DNA from: Roseiarcus sp963717215
GTDB taxonomy: Bacteria; Pseudomonadota; Alphaproteobacteria; Rhizobiales; Beijerinckiaceae
Direction of reading: 5' to 3'
DNA length: 64,000 bases
Assembly: GCA_963717215.1 (NCBI GenBank)
Contig: CAVQVS010000013.1
Coordinates: 248,001-312,000, forward strand
Under the pieces are notes generated by a model. It was not told the DNA's origin and searched no databases. It worked only from the letters and a program-made list of their open reading frames with translations. This document shows positions 8,188-16,043 of the stretch, in pieces (position 1 is the stretch's first letter; every line of letters starts with the position of its first letter). The position numbers were made by a program, and so were the translations under genes.

Positions 8188-8787
8188 TCAGTCCTTAACC
8201 AAACCAGAGAGCATAAATCCCAGGACAGTCACGAGCGCGCTGGCGCTCAACGCGTTCAATCGACAGAAGGCGGCGTATTCCGTTTGCGAATAGACGTGGA
8301 TCGGGACGGATGCATAGCCCTCGATCCCAAGGAAGATCACAAGAGCCAGTGCGAGCAGCGCGAAGGCAAAGACTCTTTCAGACGGTCGGAAAAAAGCGGC
8401 GGCAATCAATGCGCACGGGACAATAAACATTGCCACGCCGGAGGCTGCGCCGAATGCCTTTGTGCTCACAACGACATTGGCAAGGCCGGTCAACGGTAGA
8501 AGCGCGCGCCCGAAAACCGGAGATCGTCGCGAGATCGCGGGGATCGCCAGGAACAGCGGGGTTGAAAGAAACGTCAGTAATGTTGCCGCGATATGTGGGC
8601 TCACCGACAAATATACGTACAGCGGATAAAACGGCTGGTTCGAGGCGACCAGCAGGGCAATTGTATTGCAGCTCGCGACGCGCGGATCGGGGTTCGCCGC
8701 GTAGGCGCCGACCCAGCGCCAAACGTCGCGCGCAACGGCGCCGAAGGCCGTCAAGTCGGCCGCAGACGATAGTGACTGACGCCCCAT
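8188..8787 (-). CDS. Conserved multi-pass membrane protein at the end of the rpoE operon
   Basis: I do not recognise a named family. The protein has about five or six hydrophobic segments (SVSPHIAATLLTFLSTPLFL, GVAMFIVPCALIAAAFF, VFAFALLALALVIFLG and ALVTVLGFMLSGL). An N-terminal region, WRWVGAYAANPDP, precedes them. The ATG at 8787 overlaps the preceding methyltransferase gene by 37 bases. A TTG at 8754, overlapping that gene's stop, is an alternative start. Position as the last gene of the rpoE-chrR-DUF1295-methyltransferase run suggests a membrane or lipid role in the oxidative response. Confidence 0.68.
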   Translation of the reverse strand: MGRQSLSSAADLTAFGAVARDVWRWVGAYAANPDPRVASCNTIALLVASNQPFYPLYVYLSVSPHIAATLLTFLSTPLFLAIPAISRRSPVFGRALLPLTGLANVVVSTKAFGAASGVAMFIVPCALIAAAFFRPSERVFAFALLALALVIFLGIEGYASVPIHVYSQTEYAAFCRLNALSASALVTVLGFMLSGLVKD

Positions 8788-9776
8788 TCCTGTCCATTGG
8801 CGTGCCCGAACAGGCCTGCTGTAGCCAGGAAGAAGAGACGCCAGCGACGCCGCCATAGATCCGCGTCGGCGCCATAGACCTCAGCCAAGATTGCGTCGAT
8901 TGCGGTCTTGTTCGCGTCGAAATTGTCAAGCCATTGGAGGGCGGTCCTTCGATAGTGGCGCCCGGTCCAACGCCAATCCTGCTCGACCGCGAGAAACTCC
9001 GAAAGTCGCATCATCAGCCCATGACTCGGCATGATGCCGCCAGTGAAGAAATGCTGCGCAATCCAATCGGCATCATCGCCGTGATCGAAACGATAGGGTC
9101 TGCTGCGATGGGTGAACACATGGACGAAGAGCCGCCCATCCACGGCGAGCCAGGCGCGGATCCGCGCCAGCAATTCACTCCAGTTCGACATGTGCTCGAA
9201 CATCTCAACCGAAACGACGCGGTCGTAAACCTGTCCTGGCTCAAAGCTGTTCATGTCGGCGGTTATGATGCGCAGGTTTTGAAGGCGACGTTCGGCCGCG
9301 GCGCGTTCGATGAAGCGCCGCTGCGAGACTGAGTTCGACACCGCTGTGATGCGCGCCAATGGAAAGCGCTCCGCCATGAACAGACTGAGCGAGCCCCAGC
9401 CGCACCCGAGTTCCAGAATTCGCTGTCCCTCTTTGAGGTCGGCACGCTCGACCGTTGCTTCAAGGGCGAGGGTCTCAGCTTCAGCGAGCGTTTCTTCGCC
9501 ACTCGGATAAAGGCAGCAGGAATATTTTCGCGCCGGCCCGAGCGTGAGCGCGAAGAAGTCCGCGGGCAGCTCATAATGCTGTTGGTTGGCATCCCGAACG
9601 TGCAGGGCGACTGGAAACTGATCCATTTCACGGACGAATTGGACTTCGCTCGTCCCCGCTCCACTGGAAAGCGAGCGGCTCGCCCGATCGACAAGCGCGG
9701 CCACTCCCAATTTTGAAAGACCGTCTGGGAGCGGCACGCGCTCGACAAATCGGGTCGCTGCGGCGATGAAGCTCAT
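8751..9776 (-). CDS. CFA-synthase-like SAM methyltransferase (short form)
   Basis: The 341-residue enzyme has the SAM-binding motif ILELGCGWGSLSLFMAE and the later block DRVVSVEMFEHMSNW. HYELPADFF and RKYSCCLYP replace the long N-terminal domain of classical cyclopropane synthases. This is the short subtype related to coclaurine N-methyltransferase-like proteins. The likely substrate is a membrane lipid or unsaturated acyl chain, inferred from context. The start is ATG 9776 (MSFIAAATRF), overlapping the DUF1295 stop as ATGA, so translation is probably coupled. It could be one of the methylases of a furan-fatty-acid pathway (FufM- or UfaM-like); sequence alone cannot decide. Confidence 0.85.
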   Translation of the reverse strand: MSFIAAATRFVERVPLPDGLSKLGVAALVDRASRSLSSGAGTSEVQFVREMDQFPVALHVRDANQQHYELPADFFALTLGPARKYSCCLYPSGEETLAEAETLALEATVERADLKEGQRILELGCGWGSLSLFMAERFPLARITAVSNSVSQRRFIERAAAERRLQNLRIITADMNSFEPGQVYDRVVSVEMFEHMSNWSELLARIRAWLAVDGRLFVHVFTHRSRPYRFDHGDDADWIAQHFFTGGIMPSHGLMMRLSEFLAVEQDWRWTGRHYRRTALQWLDNFDANKTAIDAILAEVYGADADLWRRRWRLFFLATAGLFGHANGQEWGVSHYRLRPT

Positions 9777-10600
9777 GAAGGGGCTCCTGATCGAAGGACC
9801 TCGGCGCTCGACCTCGGCGGACCGGGCCAGAACGCGTTCACCCGCGCTTGGTAAACACGAAATGCGTCGCCCCGCGACCGAAGCATGTGGGCCTCCAGCG
9901 GAGGGATGCCTGAGACATAGACAAGCAACACATACATGAGGACGGGCGCCGTCAGGCCGAACCAACCCCATGGATAATGGCCACCAGGCGCGATCGCGAT
10001 TAGCGCGAAGGCGACCCAGACGAGCCACTCAAAAAAATAATTTGGATGGCGAGAGTAACCCCAGAGACCCGCGTCGCAGATCCTGGACTTATTCCTGGGG
10101 TCTGCCCCGAAGCGAACCAGTTGCCTATCCGCAGCCCTTTCGCCAAAGATGGCAGCCGCCAAAAGCATGACGCAAAATGCGTCTCGAAGATCCGGCGCCG
10201 TATCCGGCCGATGAGCGGCCGCGGCGATCGAAAGAGCGAGAATGAGACCCGCCGCCGCCTGAACCTGGAGGAATCCGAAAAGCCGCCCACTGGCTTTGTC
10301 GCCCCATTCAGTGCGCAACTGACGATAACGGGGGTCATCGCCTCCCCCCGTCGTGCGCCAAACAATATGGAAGCCGAGACGAAGCGACCACACGGCCGTC
10401 ATGCCCGCGACAAGCAAAGGCCGTAAAGCCCCTGGCGACGCGGGCGCCAACGCGAGGACAATACCTGCAAGTCCCGTCGCGAAGGTCCAGATCGCGTCGA
10501 TCCATCCCGAACGTCCCGTTCGCTCCGCCACCAACCAAGCGACGCCCATCGCGGCTGACAGAGCGAACGCAACAATGAGCGCTTCGAAAGCAAAATTCAT
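9773..10600 (-). CDS. DUF1295 (steroid 5-alpha-reductase-like) membrane protein
   Basis: The 275-residue polytopic protein carries LWGYSRHPNYFFEW near residues 195-208. This is the conserved His-Pro-Asn signature of the DUF1295 and isoprenylcysteine-methyltransferase/steroid-reductase superfamily. Hydrophobic segments surround it. Substrate is unknown; family relatives reduce or methylate lipids at the membrane. It lies 33 bases after chrR and overlaps the methyltransferase start by four bases, so I place it inside the rpoE-chrR operon. DUF1295 genes commonly accompany CFA-type methyltransferases in proteobacteria. Confidence 0.85.
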   Translation of the reverse strand: MNFAFEALIVAFALSAAMGVAWLVAERTGRSGWIDAIWTFATGLAGIVLALAPASPGALRPLLVAGMTAVWSLRLGFHIVWRTTGGGDDPRYRQLRTEWGDKASGRLFGFLQVQAAAGLILALSIAAAAHRPDTAPDLRDAFCVMLLAAAIFGERAADRQLVRFGADPRNKSRICDAGLWGYSRHPNYFFEWLVWVAFALIAIAPGGHYPWGWFGLTAPVLMYVLLVYVSGIPPLEAHMLRSRGDAFRVYQARVNAFWPGPPRSSAEVLRSGAPS

Positions 10601-10633
10601 TGGCGACCTTCCAAGGAAGCCTGCGGTGGCGAT

Positions 10634-11293
10634 TCAGAACCCGACAAACGGACGCAGCCACCGACCAAGCCGGCTGTGGAGCCGGGTATCTCCGTCGAGC
10701 GCTGCGAGACAGATGCATTCCATGTCCGGGCCAACAACGGGCCGATGGTCGATGTCGTCGCCCGCCTCGTCGAAGTCTCCAGGGCCATAGGCGCCGCGAT
10801 CGTCAAACAGCCACCCTTTCAGAATGAGAGTGAACTCCTCGCCCGTATGCCCGTGGGCAGGCAGTTGCAGGCCTGGTCGTCCCCGAAGAATCATGACCCT
10901 CGCATCGGGGCTTCCGGGCACGGTGATCCAACTCCATCGGAAGCCGGGTCCAAGCCATCGCCACGGGCCAATTCCGCAGTCACGCAACGACGCAGGAAGC
11001 GCCATTCCGAGATCCGCTTGACGGAGCGGCCTCGCGACCGACGCCAGGGATATCGCCGCCGAGGGCGCCCGATCGAGTTTTTCAAATGCTCGCCCAAGCG
11101 CATCGGCCCGCATCGGCTCTCGCGCCGCGCCCGCAAGGAAGAAGCCCCCGAGTCGCTCAAATTTTGAAACCCGCGTGCGGCAAGCGGGGCAAGATTCGAG
11201 ATGCGCGGTGACGACAAGCGATGGTCCGGCGCTGAGAGAGCCCGCGGCGTAGCGCAGCAGGCTCTCGTCGCTCGGGTGCCGCTCATGCGTCAT
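10634..11293 (-). CDS. chrR: ChrR-type zinc anti-sigma factor
   Basis: The 219-residue protein has both ChrR domains. The N-terminal zinc anti-sigma domain shows H6, H31, C35 and C38 (HLESCPAC), the same positions I recall for Rhodobacter ChrR. The C-terminal cupin-like domain shows H147, H149, E153 and H183 (AHGHTGEEF ... DIDHRP), with the same spacing as the Rhodobacter zinc site. In that system ChrR holds RpoE inactive and releases it on singlet-oxygen stress. The ATG at 11293 overlaps the sigma-factor stop (ATGA), giving coupled synthesis. Confidence 0.93.
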   Translation of the reverse strand: MTHERHPSDESLLRYAAGSLSAGPSLVVTAHLESCPACRTRVSKFERLGGFFLAGAAREPMRADALGRAFEKLDRAPSAAISLASVARPLRQADLGMALPASLRDCGIGPWRWLGPGFRWSWITVPGSPDARVMILRGRPGLQLPAHGHTGEEFTLILKGWLFDDRGAYGPGDFDEAGDDIDHRPVVGPDMECICLAALDGDTRLHSRLGRWLRPFVGF

Positions 11294-11940
11294 ATCTGAC
11301 CCTCCAGCAGGCCGCGCAGGCGCGCGAGCGCGAGGCGCACTCGCGATTTCACGGTGCCGAGAGGAATACCGAGTTCCTGGGCGATCTCCGCATGAGGTTT
11401 TTCGGCAAAGAATGAGAGGCGAACGATCTCAGCCTGGCTATCCGGAAGGGTGGCCATGGCCTTTCGCACCTGCTCAGCTGTCTCGGCTGCGATGGCGAGT
11501 TCCTCACTTGACCCGCAATCCTCCATCTCGTCGCTTGCGTCGAAGCGCGCCGTTGCGGCTCCCCGGTCCCGGCGCAGCCGATCGATGCGCTTGTTGCGAG
11601 CAATGGTGAAGATCCACGTGGAGACGCCAGCCCGACCTGGGTCGAAACGGTTGGCCTTGCGCCACACCGTCAGCAGGGTTTCTTGAGCCAGATCTTCCGC
11701 TAGGAACTCTGGGAGACCGTAGCGCATCAAAAACCCCTTCACCCGCGGAGCAAAGTGACCAAACAGCTCGGCGAAAGCGGCGCGATCGCTGTCCAAGGCA
11801 ATTCTTCTCAACAACCCGCAGCACTCCTCCTCGGAGGGAACGCGATCGTTCCGATCCGCCGGTCTCAACGTGACAATCCGCGCCGTACGCGGAACAGCGT
11901 TCCCAAGCTTCTCCTCGGATGGAACCCCTGCAAGAGCCAT
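11290..11940 (-). CDS. rpoE: ECF sigma factor, RpoE/ECF11 group
   Basis: Sigma region 2 is visible as LAEDLAQETLLTVWRKANRF with STWIFTIARNKRID. Region 4 is visible as AEIVRLSFFAEKPHAEIA, then PLGTVKSRVRLALARLR. Coupling to a ChrR-type anti-sigma places it in the singlet-oxygen (ECF11) group. The start is uncertain. ATG 11940 gives 216 residues, longer than usual. The best promoter candidate (11945-11974) would start transcription almost at that ATG, so either the mRNA is leaderless or the real start is internal. One candidate is the TTG after GAGGAGGAG near 11816. Confidence 0.9.
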   Translation of the reverse strand: MALAGVPSEEKLGNAVPRTARIVTLRPADRNDRVPSEEECCGLLRRIALDSDRAAFAELFGHFAPRVKGFLMRYGLPEFLAEDLAQETLLTVWRKANRFDPGRAGVSTWIFTIARNKRIDRLRRDRGAATARFDASDEMEDCGSSEELAIAAETAEQVRKAMATLPDSQAEIVRLSFFAEKPHAEIAQELGIPLGTVKSRVRLALARLRGLLEGQI

Positions 11941-11944
11941 GACC

Positions 11945-11974
11945 CTTCTACGAGACGAAACTCTGGCTGGATCA
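11945..11974 (-). promoter_or_regulatory. RpoE-type promoter for rpoE-chrR (autoregulation)
   Basis: On the minus strand, TGATCC (11974-11969), 18 bases, then TAGAAG (11950-11945). The -35 and spacing match the ECF11 consensus; the -10 has the TA start but is otherwise weak. It sits back to back with the promoter at 11992-12021. Confidence 0.55.
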
Positions 11975-11991
11975 TCCCGTACCAACAAGAG

Positions 11992-12021
11992 TGATCCAAA
12001 AAGCGGCGGTGCGCGTATCTT
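11992..12021 (+). promoter_or_regulatory. RpoE-type promoter for the amine oxidase operon
   Basis: TGATCC at 11992-11997, 18 bases, then TATCTT at 12016-12021, about 50 bases before the first gene. With the oppositely oriented copy at 11945-11974 it forms a compact divergent control region only 17 bases apart between the two -35 boxes. Confidence 0.65.
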
Positions 12022-12072
12022 ATCCGGTTCTCGCAAGACTGGGGGCCAAGCCGATCAACCGCGGAGGGGGCC

Positions 12073-13428
12073 TTGTATAGCGGCGCGAAACTAGGATCGA
12101 GGAAGTTGGAGATCGCGGTTGTTGGAAGTGGAATATCGGGCCTTTCGGCGGCGTGGCTTTTGTCGAAGCGCCATCGTGTCACCCTCTATGAAGCCTCCCC
12201 GCGGCTTGGCGGGCATAGCAATACGGTGGAAGTGGACGGCGTCGCCGTCGACACGGGGTTCATCGTCTACAACGAAGCGACCTATCCGAATTTTTCGGCG
12301 CTGCTCGATCATCTGGTGGTCGCGACCAAACCCACAAATATGACTTTCGCCGTCTCGCTCGACGATGGCCGCCTGGAATATTCTGGAACTGGCCTCGCTG
12401 GCCTTTTTGCGCAACCGAGAAACGCTGTGAGCTTCAAATTCTGGGGGATGTTGCGTGACCTGTTGCGCTTCTACCGTGAAGCGCCGTTCGCTGCCGGAGA
12501 TATGGGCGATATTCCGCTCGACGCTTACCTCGACGCGCGCGGGTACGGGGCGGCGTTTCGGGAAGATCATCTCTACCCGATGGCGGCCGCTATTTGGTCG
12601 ACGCCGGCAGCGACGGTCGGGGACTATCCAGCCCAAGCCTTCATCCGCTTCTGCGAGAACCACGGTCTCCTTAAGCTGGTCAACCGTCCCGTTTGGAGAA
12701 CGTTGACGGACGGAAGCCGCGCCTATGTCGAGAAGCTGGCCAAAGCGATCCCCGAGATTCTAACGAGCGCGCCCATTTCATCTGTCCGACGTCATCCAGA
12801 CTGCGTGGACGTTGTCTCTCCTGGAGGACAGGCCCGGCGTTTCGATCAGATCGTCCTAGCGACACACGCCGATCAAGCGCTCGCGATGCTGACCGACCCG
12901 ACCGCCGAGGAGCAACGGCTGCTGGGCGCTTTTGGCTATTGCACGAACGGCGCCGTGCTCCATTCGGACGCAACTCTGATGCCTCGTCGACGTCGCGTGT
13001 GGTCCAGCTGGAATTATCTGTCGAGCGATCGTGGAAACAGCATAAGGTTGTCCGTCAGCTACTGGATGAACCATCTTCAAGGTTTGCCAAACACGAGACC
13101 GATGTTTTTGACTCTGAATGCGCACCGGAACGTCCGTGAGGATTCGATCCTCTATGCGACCGACTACACGCATCCGATCTTCAACGCGCGCGCCATGAAC
13201 GCACAAAAGCGTCTTTGGTCGCTTCAAGGCGAACGGAACACATGGTTCTGCGGCGCCTATTTCGGGGCTGGTTTTCATGAAGATGGATTGCAGGCGGGCC
13301 TTGCGGTCGCCGAGGCGCTCGGCGGCTGCCGAAGACCCTGGGTTGTCGCGAATGAGTCGAACCGCATCTTCATAAATAGGCGCACAGTCGATGACACTCG
13401 GGCGACGGCCTGCCTCGAGGCCGTATAA
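12073..13428 (+). CDS. FAD-dependent amine oxidase family protein (UfaD-like candidate)
   Basis: The 451-residue flavoprotein has a dinucleotide-binding motif VVGSGISGLSAAWLL near residues 16-30, then RLGGHSNTVEVDGVAVDTG, and a C-terminal FAD region CGAYFGAGFHEDGL. This subfamily travels with DUF1365 and CFA-synthase genes. The relative in Rhodobacter sphaeroides (UfaD) desaturates a methylated acyl chain during furan-fatty-acid synthesis; orthology here is inferred. The start used is TTG 12073 after a GGAGGGGG ribosome site; an internal TTG near 12106 is possible. The stop and the next start share one base (TAATG). Confidence 0.88.
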   Translation: MYSGAKLGSRKLEIAVVGSGISGLSAAWLLSKRHRVTLYEASPRLGGHSNTVEVDGVAVDTGFIVYNEATYPNFSALLDHLVVATKPTNMTFAVSLDDGRLEYSGTGLAGLFAQPRNAVSFKFWGMLRDLLRFYREAPFAAGDMGDIPLDAYLDARGYGAAFREDHLYPMAAAIWSTPAATVGDYPAQAFIRFCENHGLLKLVNRPVWRTLTDGSRAYVEKLAKAIPEILTSAPISSVRRHPDCVDVVSPGGQARRFDQIVLATHADQALAMLTDPTAEEQRLLGAFGYCTNGAVLHSDATLMPRRRRVWSSWNYLSSDRGNSIRLSVSYWMNHLQGLPNTRPMFLTLNAHRNVREDSILYATDYTHPIFNARAMNAQKRLWSLQGERNTWFCGAYFGAGFHEDGLQAGLAVAEALGGCRRPWVVANESNRIFINRRTVDDTRATACLEAV

Positions 13429-14249
13429 TGGCGTCTTTCCGCTCCGCCCTCTTTGCCGGTCACGTCGTGCATCAGCGAACACGGCCCAAGCGGCATCGCC
13501 TCCAATACAGCGTCTTTTATCTGACTCTCGATCTGGAAGAGGCGGCTGCTGTCGGGGGAGCTTTGCGATTATTCTCCGTAAACCGCTTCAATGTTTTCAG
13601 CTTCCATGAGCGGGATCACGGAGATGGATCGAGTTTGCCCCTTCTAGAGCAAATTCGGGCAAAACTGCGCACTGCGGAGCTCGAAGCCAACGGCGCAATT
13701 GTCCTTATGACGATGCCGCGCATGCTCGGCTACGCCTTCAATCCGTTGAGCCTCTATTTTTGCTATCGCAAGGATGGGGCGTTGGGGGCAATTCTCTACG
13801 AAGTGAACAACACTTTCGGACAACGACACAGCTATCTCATCGCGGCAACCCCTGACGCCGATGGGCTTGTCCGTCAGGAGAGCGCCAAATCGCTCTACGT
13901 GTCGCCGTTCCTCGATACGGAGATGAGCTATGCATTTGTGGTGGCGCCGCCAAAAGAACGTGTCGCGCTCTCGATAATTGCTCGGGACAAGGAAGGGCCA
14001 GTCCTCCTCGCGAGACTGTCCGGCGAGCGTATTCCGCTCGCGGATAGGACGCTGCTGCGCGCTCTCCTGACATATCCGTTTCTTACACTGAAAGTTGTCG
14101 CAGCTATCTACTGGGAGGCAATGCGGCTCTGGCTCAAGGGCGTTCGTCCCACCGCGCGCCCAGCGCAGCTCACCGGCCGAACGACGATTGGCCGTGCGTC
14201 GCAGCCTGGCGCGGCTCTGACCGAGGATGTGAGCCATGTCGTCTCCTGA
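13428..14249 (+). CDS. DUF1365 family protein
   Basis: The 273-residue product has the DUF1365 hallmarks. These are GHVVHQRTRPKRHRLQYSVF at the start, then PRMLGYAFNPLSLYFCY, FGQRHSYL and KSLYVSPFL. The family is almost always adjacent to CFA synthase and amine oxidase genes, and its biochemical role is not settled. ATG 13428 overlaps the upstream stop, and the stop at 14249 lies 14 bases inside the next gene. All three proteins are therefore probably made in fixed proportion. Confidence 0.88.
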   Translation: MASFRSALFAGHVVHQRTRPKRHRLQYSVFYLTLDLEEAAAVGGALRLFSVNRFNVFSFHERDHGDGSSLPLLEQIRAKLRTAELEANGAIVLMTMPRMLGYAFNPLSLYFCYRKDGALGAILYEVNNTFGQRHSYLIAATPDADGLVRQESAKSLYVSPFLDTEMSYAFVVAPPKERVALSIIARDKEGPVLLARLSGERIPLADRTLLRALLTYPFLTLKVVAAIYWEAMRLWLKGVRPTARPAQLTGRTTIGRASQPGAALTEDVSHVVS

Positions 14250-15459
14250 TCGGACCGTCGGCGCTGTAAGAATCGAGCGCGGCCCCTTCCTAGAAGGCTT
14301 GGTCCGACGCTTCCTTGCGCGCGTGGACACCGGCGACTTGACGGTGGAGCTTCCTTCCGGCGCTCGGTTGACCCACAAAGGCGCTAAACCAGGTCCGCAG
14401 GCGTTTCTCGCAATCCATCGCTGGCGAGCGATCCGGCGGCTGATTTTGCTCGGCGATGTCGGTTTCGCAGAGAGCTACATATCAGGCGACTGGTCGAGCA
14501 GGGATCTACCCACATTCATCGAACTCGCGGCGAGGAATGTCGAACCATTAGAAGCGAAAATCAATGGAAGTTTCGCAACGCGTTTGATTGCCCGCTTGCG
14601 TCTTCTCGCACACACCAATACGCGGACCGGCAGCCTCAAGAATATCGCGTTTCACTACGATCTGGGGAACGCCTTTTACAAATGCTGGCTAGACGCGAAT
14701 ATGAGTTATTCGTCGGCTCTCTATGCCGGAGCTTTCGACACGCTCGAAGACGCGCAGGCCAGGAAAATCAGGCGCATCGCCGAGCTTCTGGACATCGACG
14801 GTGATCACGAGGTCCTTGAGATCGGATGCGGTTGGGGGGCGCTGGCGATCTCTCTCGCCCGGCGATGTCGAAGCGTGAAAGGCGTCACCTTATCCGCGGA
14901 GCAGCTGACCTATGCGAGTGGTCGCGTCCGCGAGAATGGTCTCGAGGAGAAGGTCAAGCTTGAGCTCCGCGACTACCGCGATATCGGCGGCTCCTTCGAC
15001 CGCATCGTCTCGATCGAGATGGTCGAGGCGGTCGGTGAGGCATTCTGGCCTGACTATTTCCGGGCGCTGCACGATCGCCTCCGGCCGGGTGGAGCCGTGG
15101 TGCTCCAGGCCATTACGATCGACGAGAGCCGATTCGAATCCTATCGCCGGTCACCGGACTTTATCCAGCGCCACGTCTTTCCAGGAGGCATGCTTCCGAC
15201 CAGAAGCGCGATCGTGCGGGAGGCGGAAAGAGCGGGGCTCGCGTTTTCATTCTCCGAGCGTTTCGGCGAAAGTTACGCGCGAACGCTTTCGGAATGGCGG
15301 CGGCGATTCTTGGCTGCGCGGAAAACGGTTGGAACCATGGGCTTTTCCGAAGAGTTCCAGCGAATGTGGGACTACTACCTGAGCTATTCAGAAGGCGCTT
15401 TCCGAGCTGGTGTCATCGACGTCGGATTTTATGGATTCCGGCGCTCCGCCGCACAATGA
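14236..15459 (+). CDS. CFA-synthase family methyltransferase (UfaM-like candidate)
   Basis: The 407-residue enzyme is the long form of the cyclopropane-fatty-acyl-phospholipid synthase family. It has an N-terminal lipid-binding region (GDVGFAESYISGDW) and HYDLGNAFYKCWLD. The SAM motif is EIGCGWGALAIS near residues 195-206, followed by DRIVSIEMVEAVGE. The C-terminal block FIQRHVFPGGMLP is also typical. It acts on unsaturated acyl chains of membrane phospholipids. Because it is third in the amine oxidase-DUF1365 operon, which has an RpoE-like promoter, a UfaM-like role (methylating vaccenyl chains) is plausible. A plain cyclopropane synthase remains possible. Confidence 0.88.
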   Translation: MSSPDRTVGAVRIERGPFLEGLVRRFLARVDTGDLTVELPSGARLTHKGAKPGPQAFLAIHRWRAIRRLILLGDVGFAESYISGDWSSRDLPTFIELAARNVEPLEAKINGSFATRLIARLRLLAHTNTRTGSLKNIAFHYDLGNAFYKCWLDANMSYSSALYAGAFDTLEDAQARKIRRIAELLDIDGDHEVLEIGCGWGALAISLARRCRSVKGVTLSAEQLTYASGRVRENGLEEKVKLELRDYRDIGGSFDRIVSIEMVEAVGEAFWPDYFRALHDRLRPGGAVVLQAITIDESRFESYRRSPDFIQRHVFPGGMLPTRSAIVREAERAGLAFSFSERFGESYARTLSEWRRRFLAARKTVGTMGFSEEFQRMWDYYLSYSEGAFRAGVIDVGFYGFRRSAAQ

Positions 15460-16043
15460 TCCTGCGACATCCTGCGCGCAAGGGTCGCGTCGCGTAGCGT
15501 GGACTTGTCCATGAGCCGCGTCAGCGTCGCGGGCTGGCTCCCTTTCTGCGGTTGATCGGAGCTAGCGGATTCGGCTGCGCCGGCCAGACCGCGGTGGCGT
15601 TTCATAAAGCCGCTCAGCCGTTTCGGTTGTGGTTTGCAGCCGCAGGTTTGGAGCGTCACGCCGGCGGGTCGATCGCCTTTCGCCTATTGGACCCTCTCCC
15701 AGCCCGAGTGAGCAGATCTTCCGATTTTGCCGACGCGGCTATGTCGTCATCGAGTCACCTGGATCCGCTCTATGCCGACCTGGACATCCGCCGCTGCCAA
15801 TTCGGCAGTACGAAAAATGTAAGTTCTTATCGAGACGAACGAGACCTTTGAGACGCTTGGGCGCCAGGAGGGCTCGGCTTAGGAAGACCATTAGCAAGTC
15901 ACAGCGGTGAGACGTTTGAAGGGCCCTCAAACGAGGACCAATTCAACTCATGGGAACCTGTAGCGTTCAGGTGCGTTTACACCCGTGCTAATAGTCCAAC
16001 CCATTTGACACCGACGTCTAACAGAGCGCTTTCGGGAGCTGCG
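15460..16043. other. Intergenic region with no recognisable gene
   Basis: About 580 bases follow the lipid operon before the cytochrome gene. The open frames are short, overlap on both strands and show no family motif. I found no tRNA, repeat or clear terminator. It may contain promoter elements for the cytochrome gene near its 3' end. Confidence 0.55.

Noticed and set aside
15462..15500. TGATCC just after the methyltransferase stop as a fourth RpoE promoter
   Set aside because: At the required 18-base spacing there is no TA-containing -10 box and no gene starts downstream within reach.
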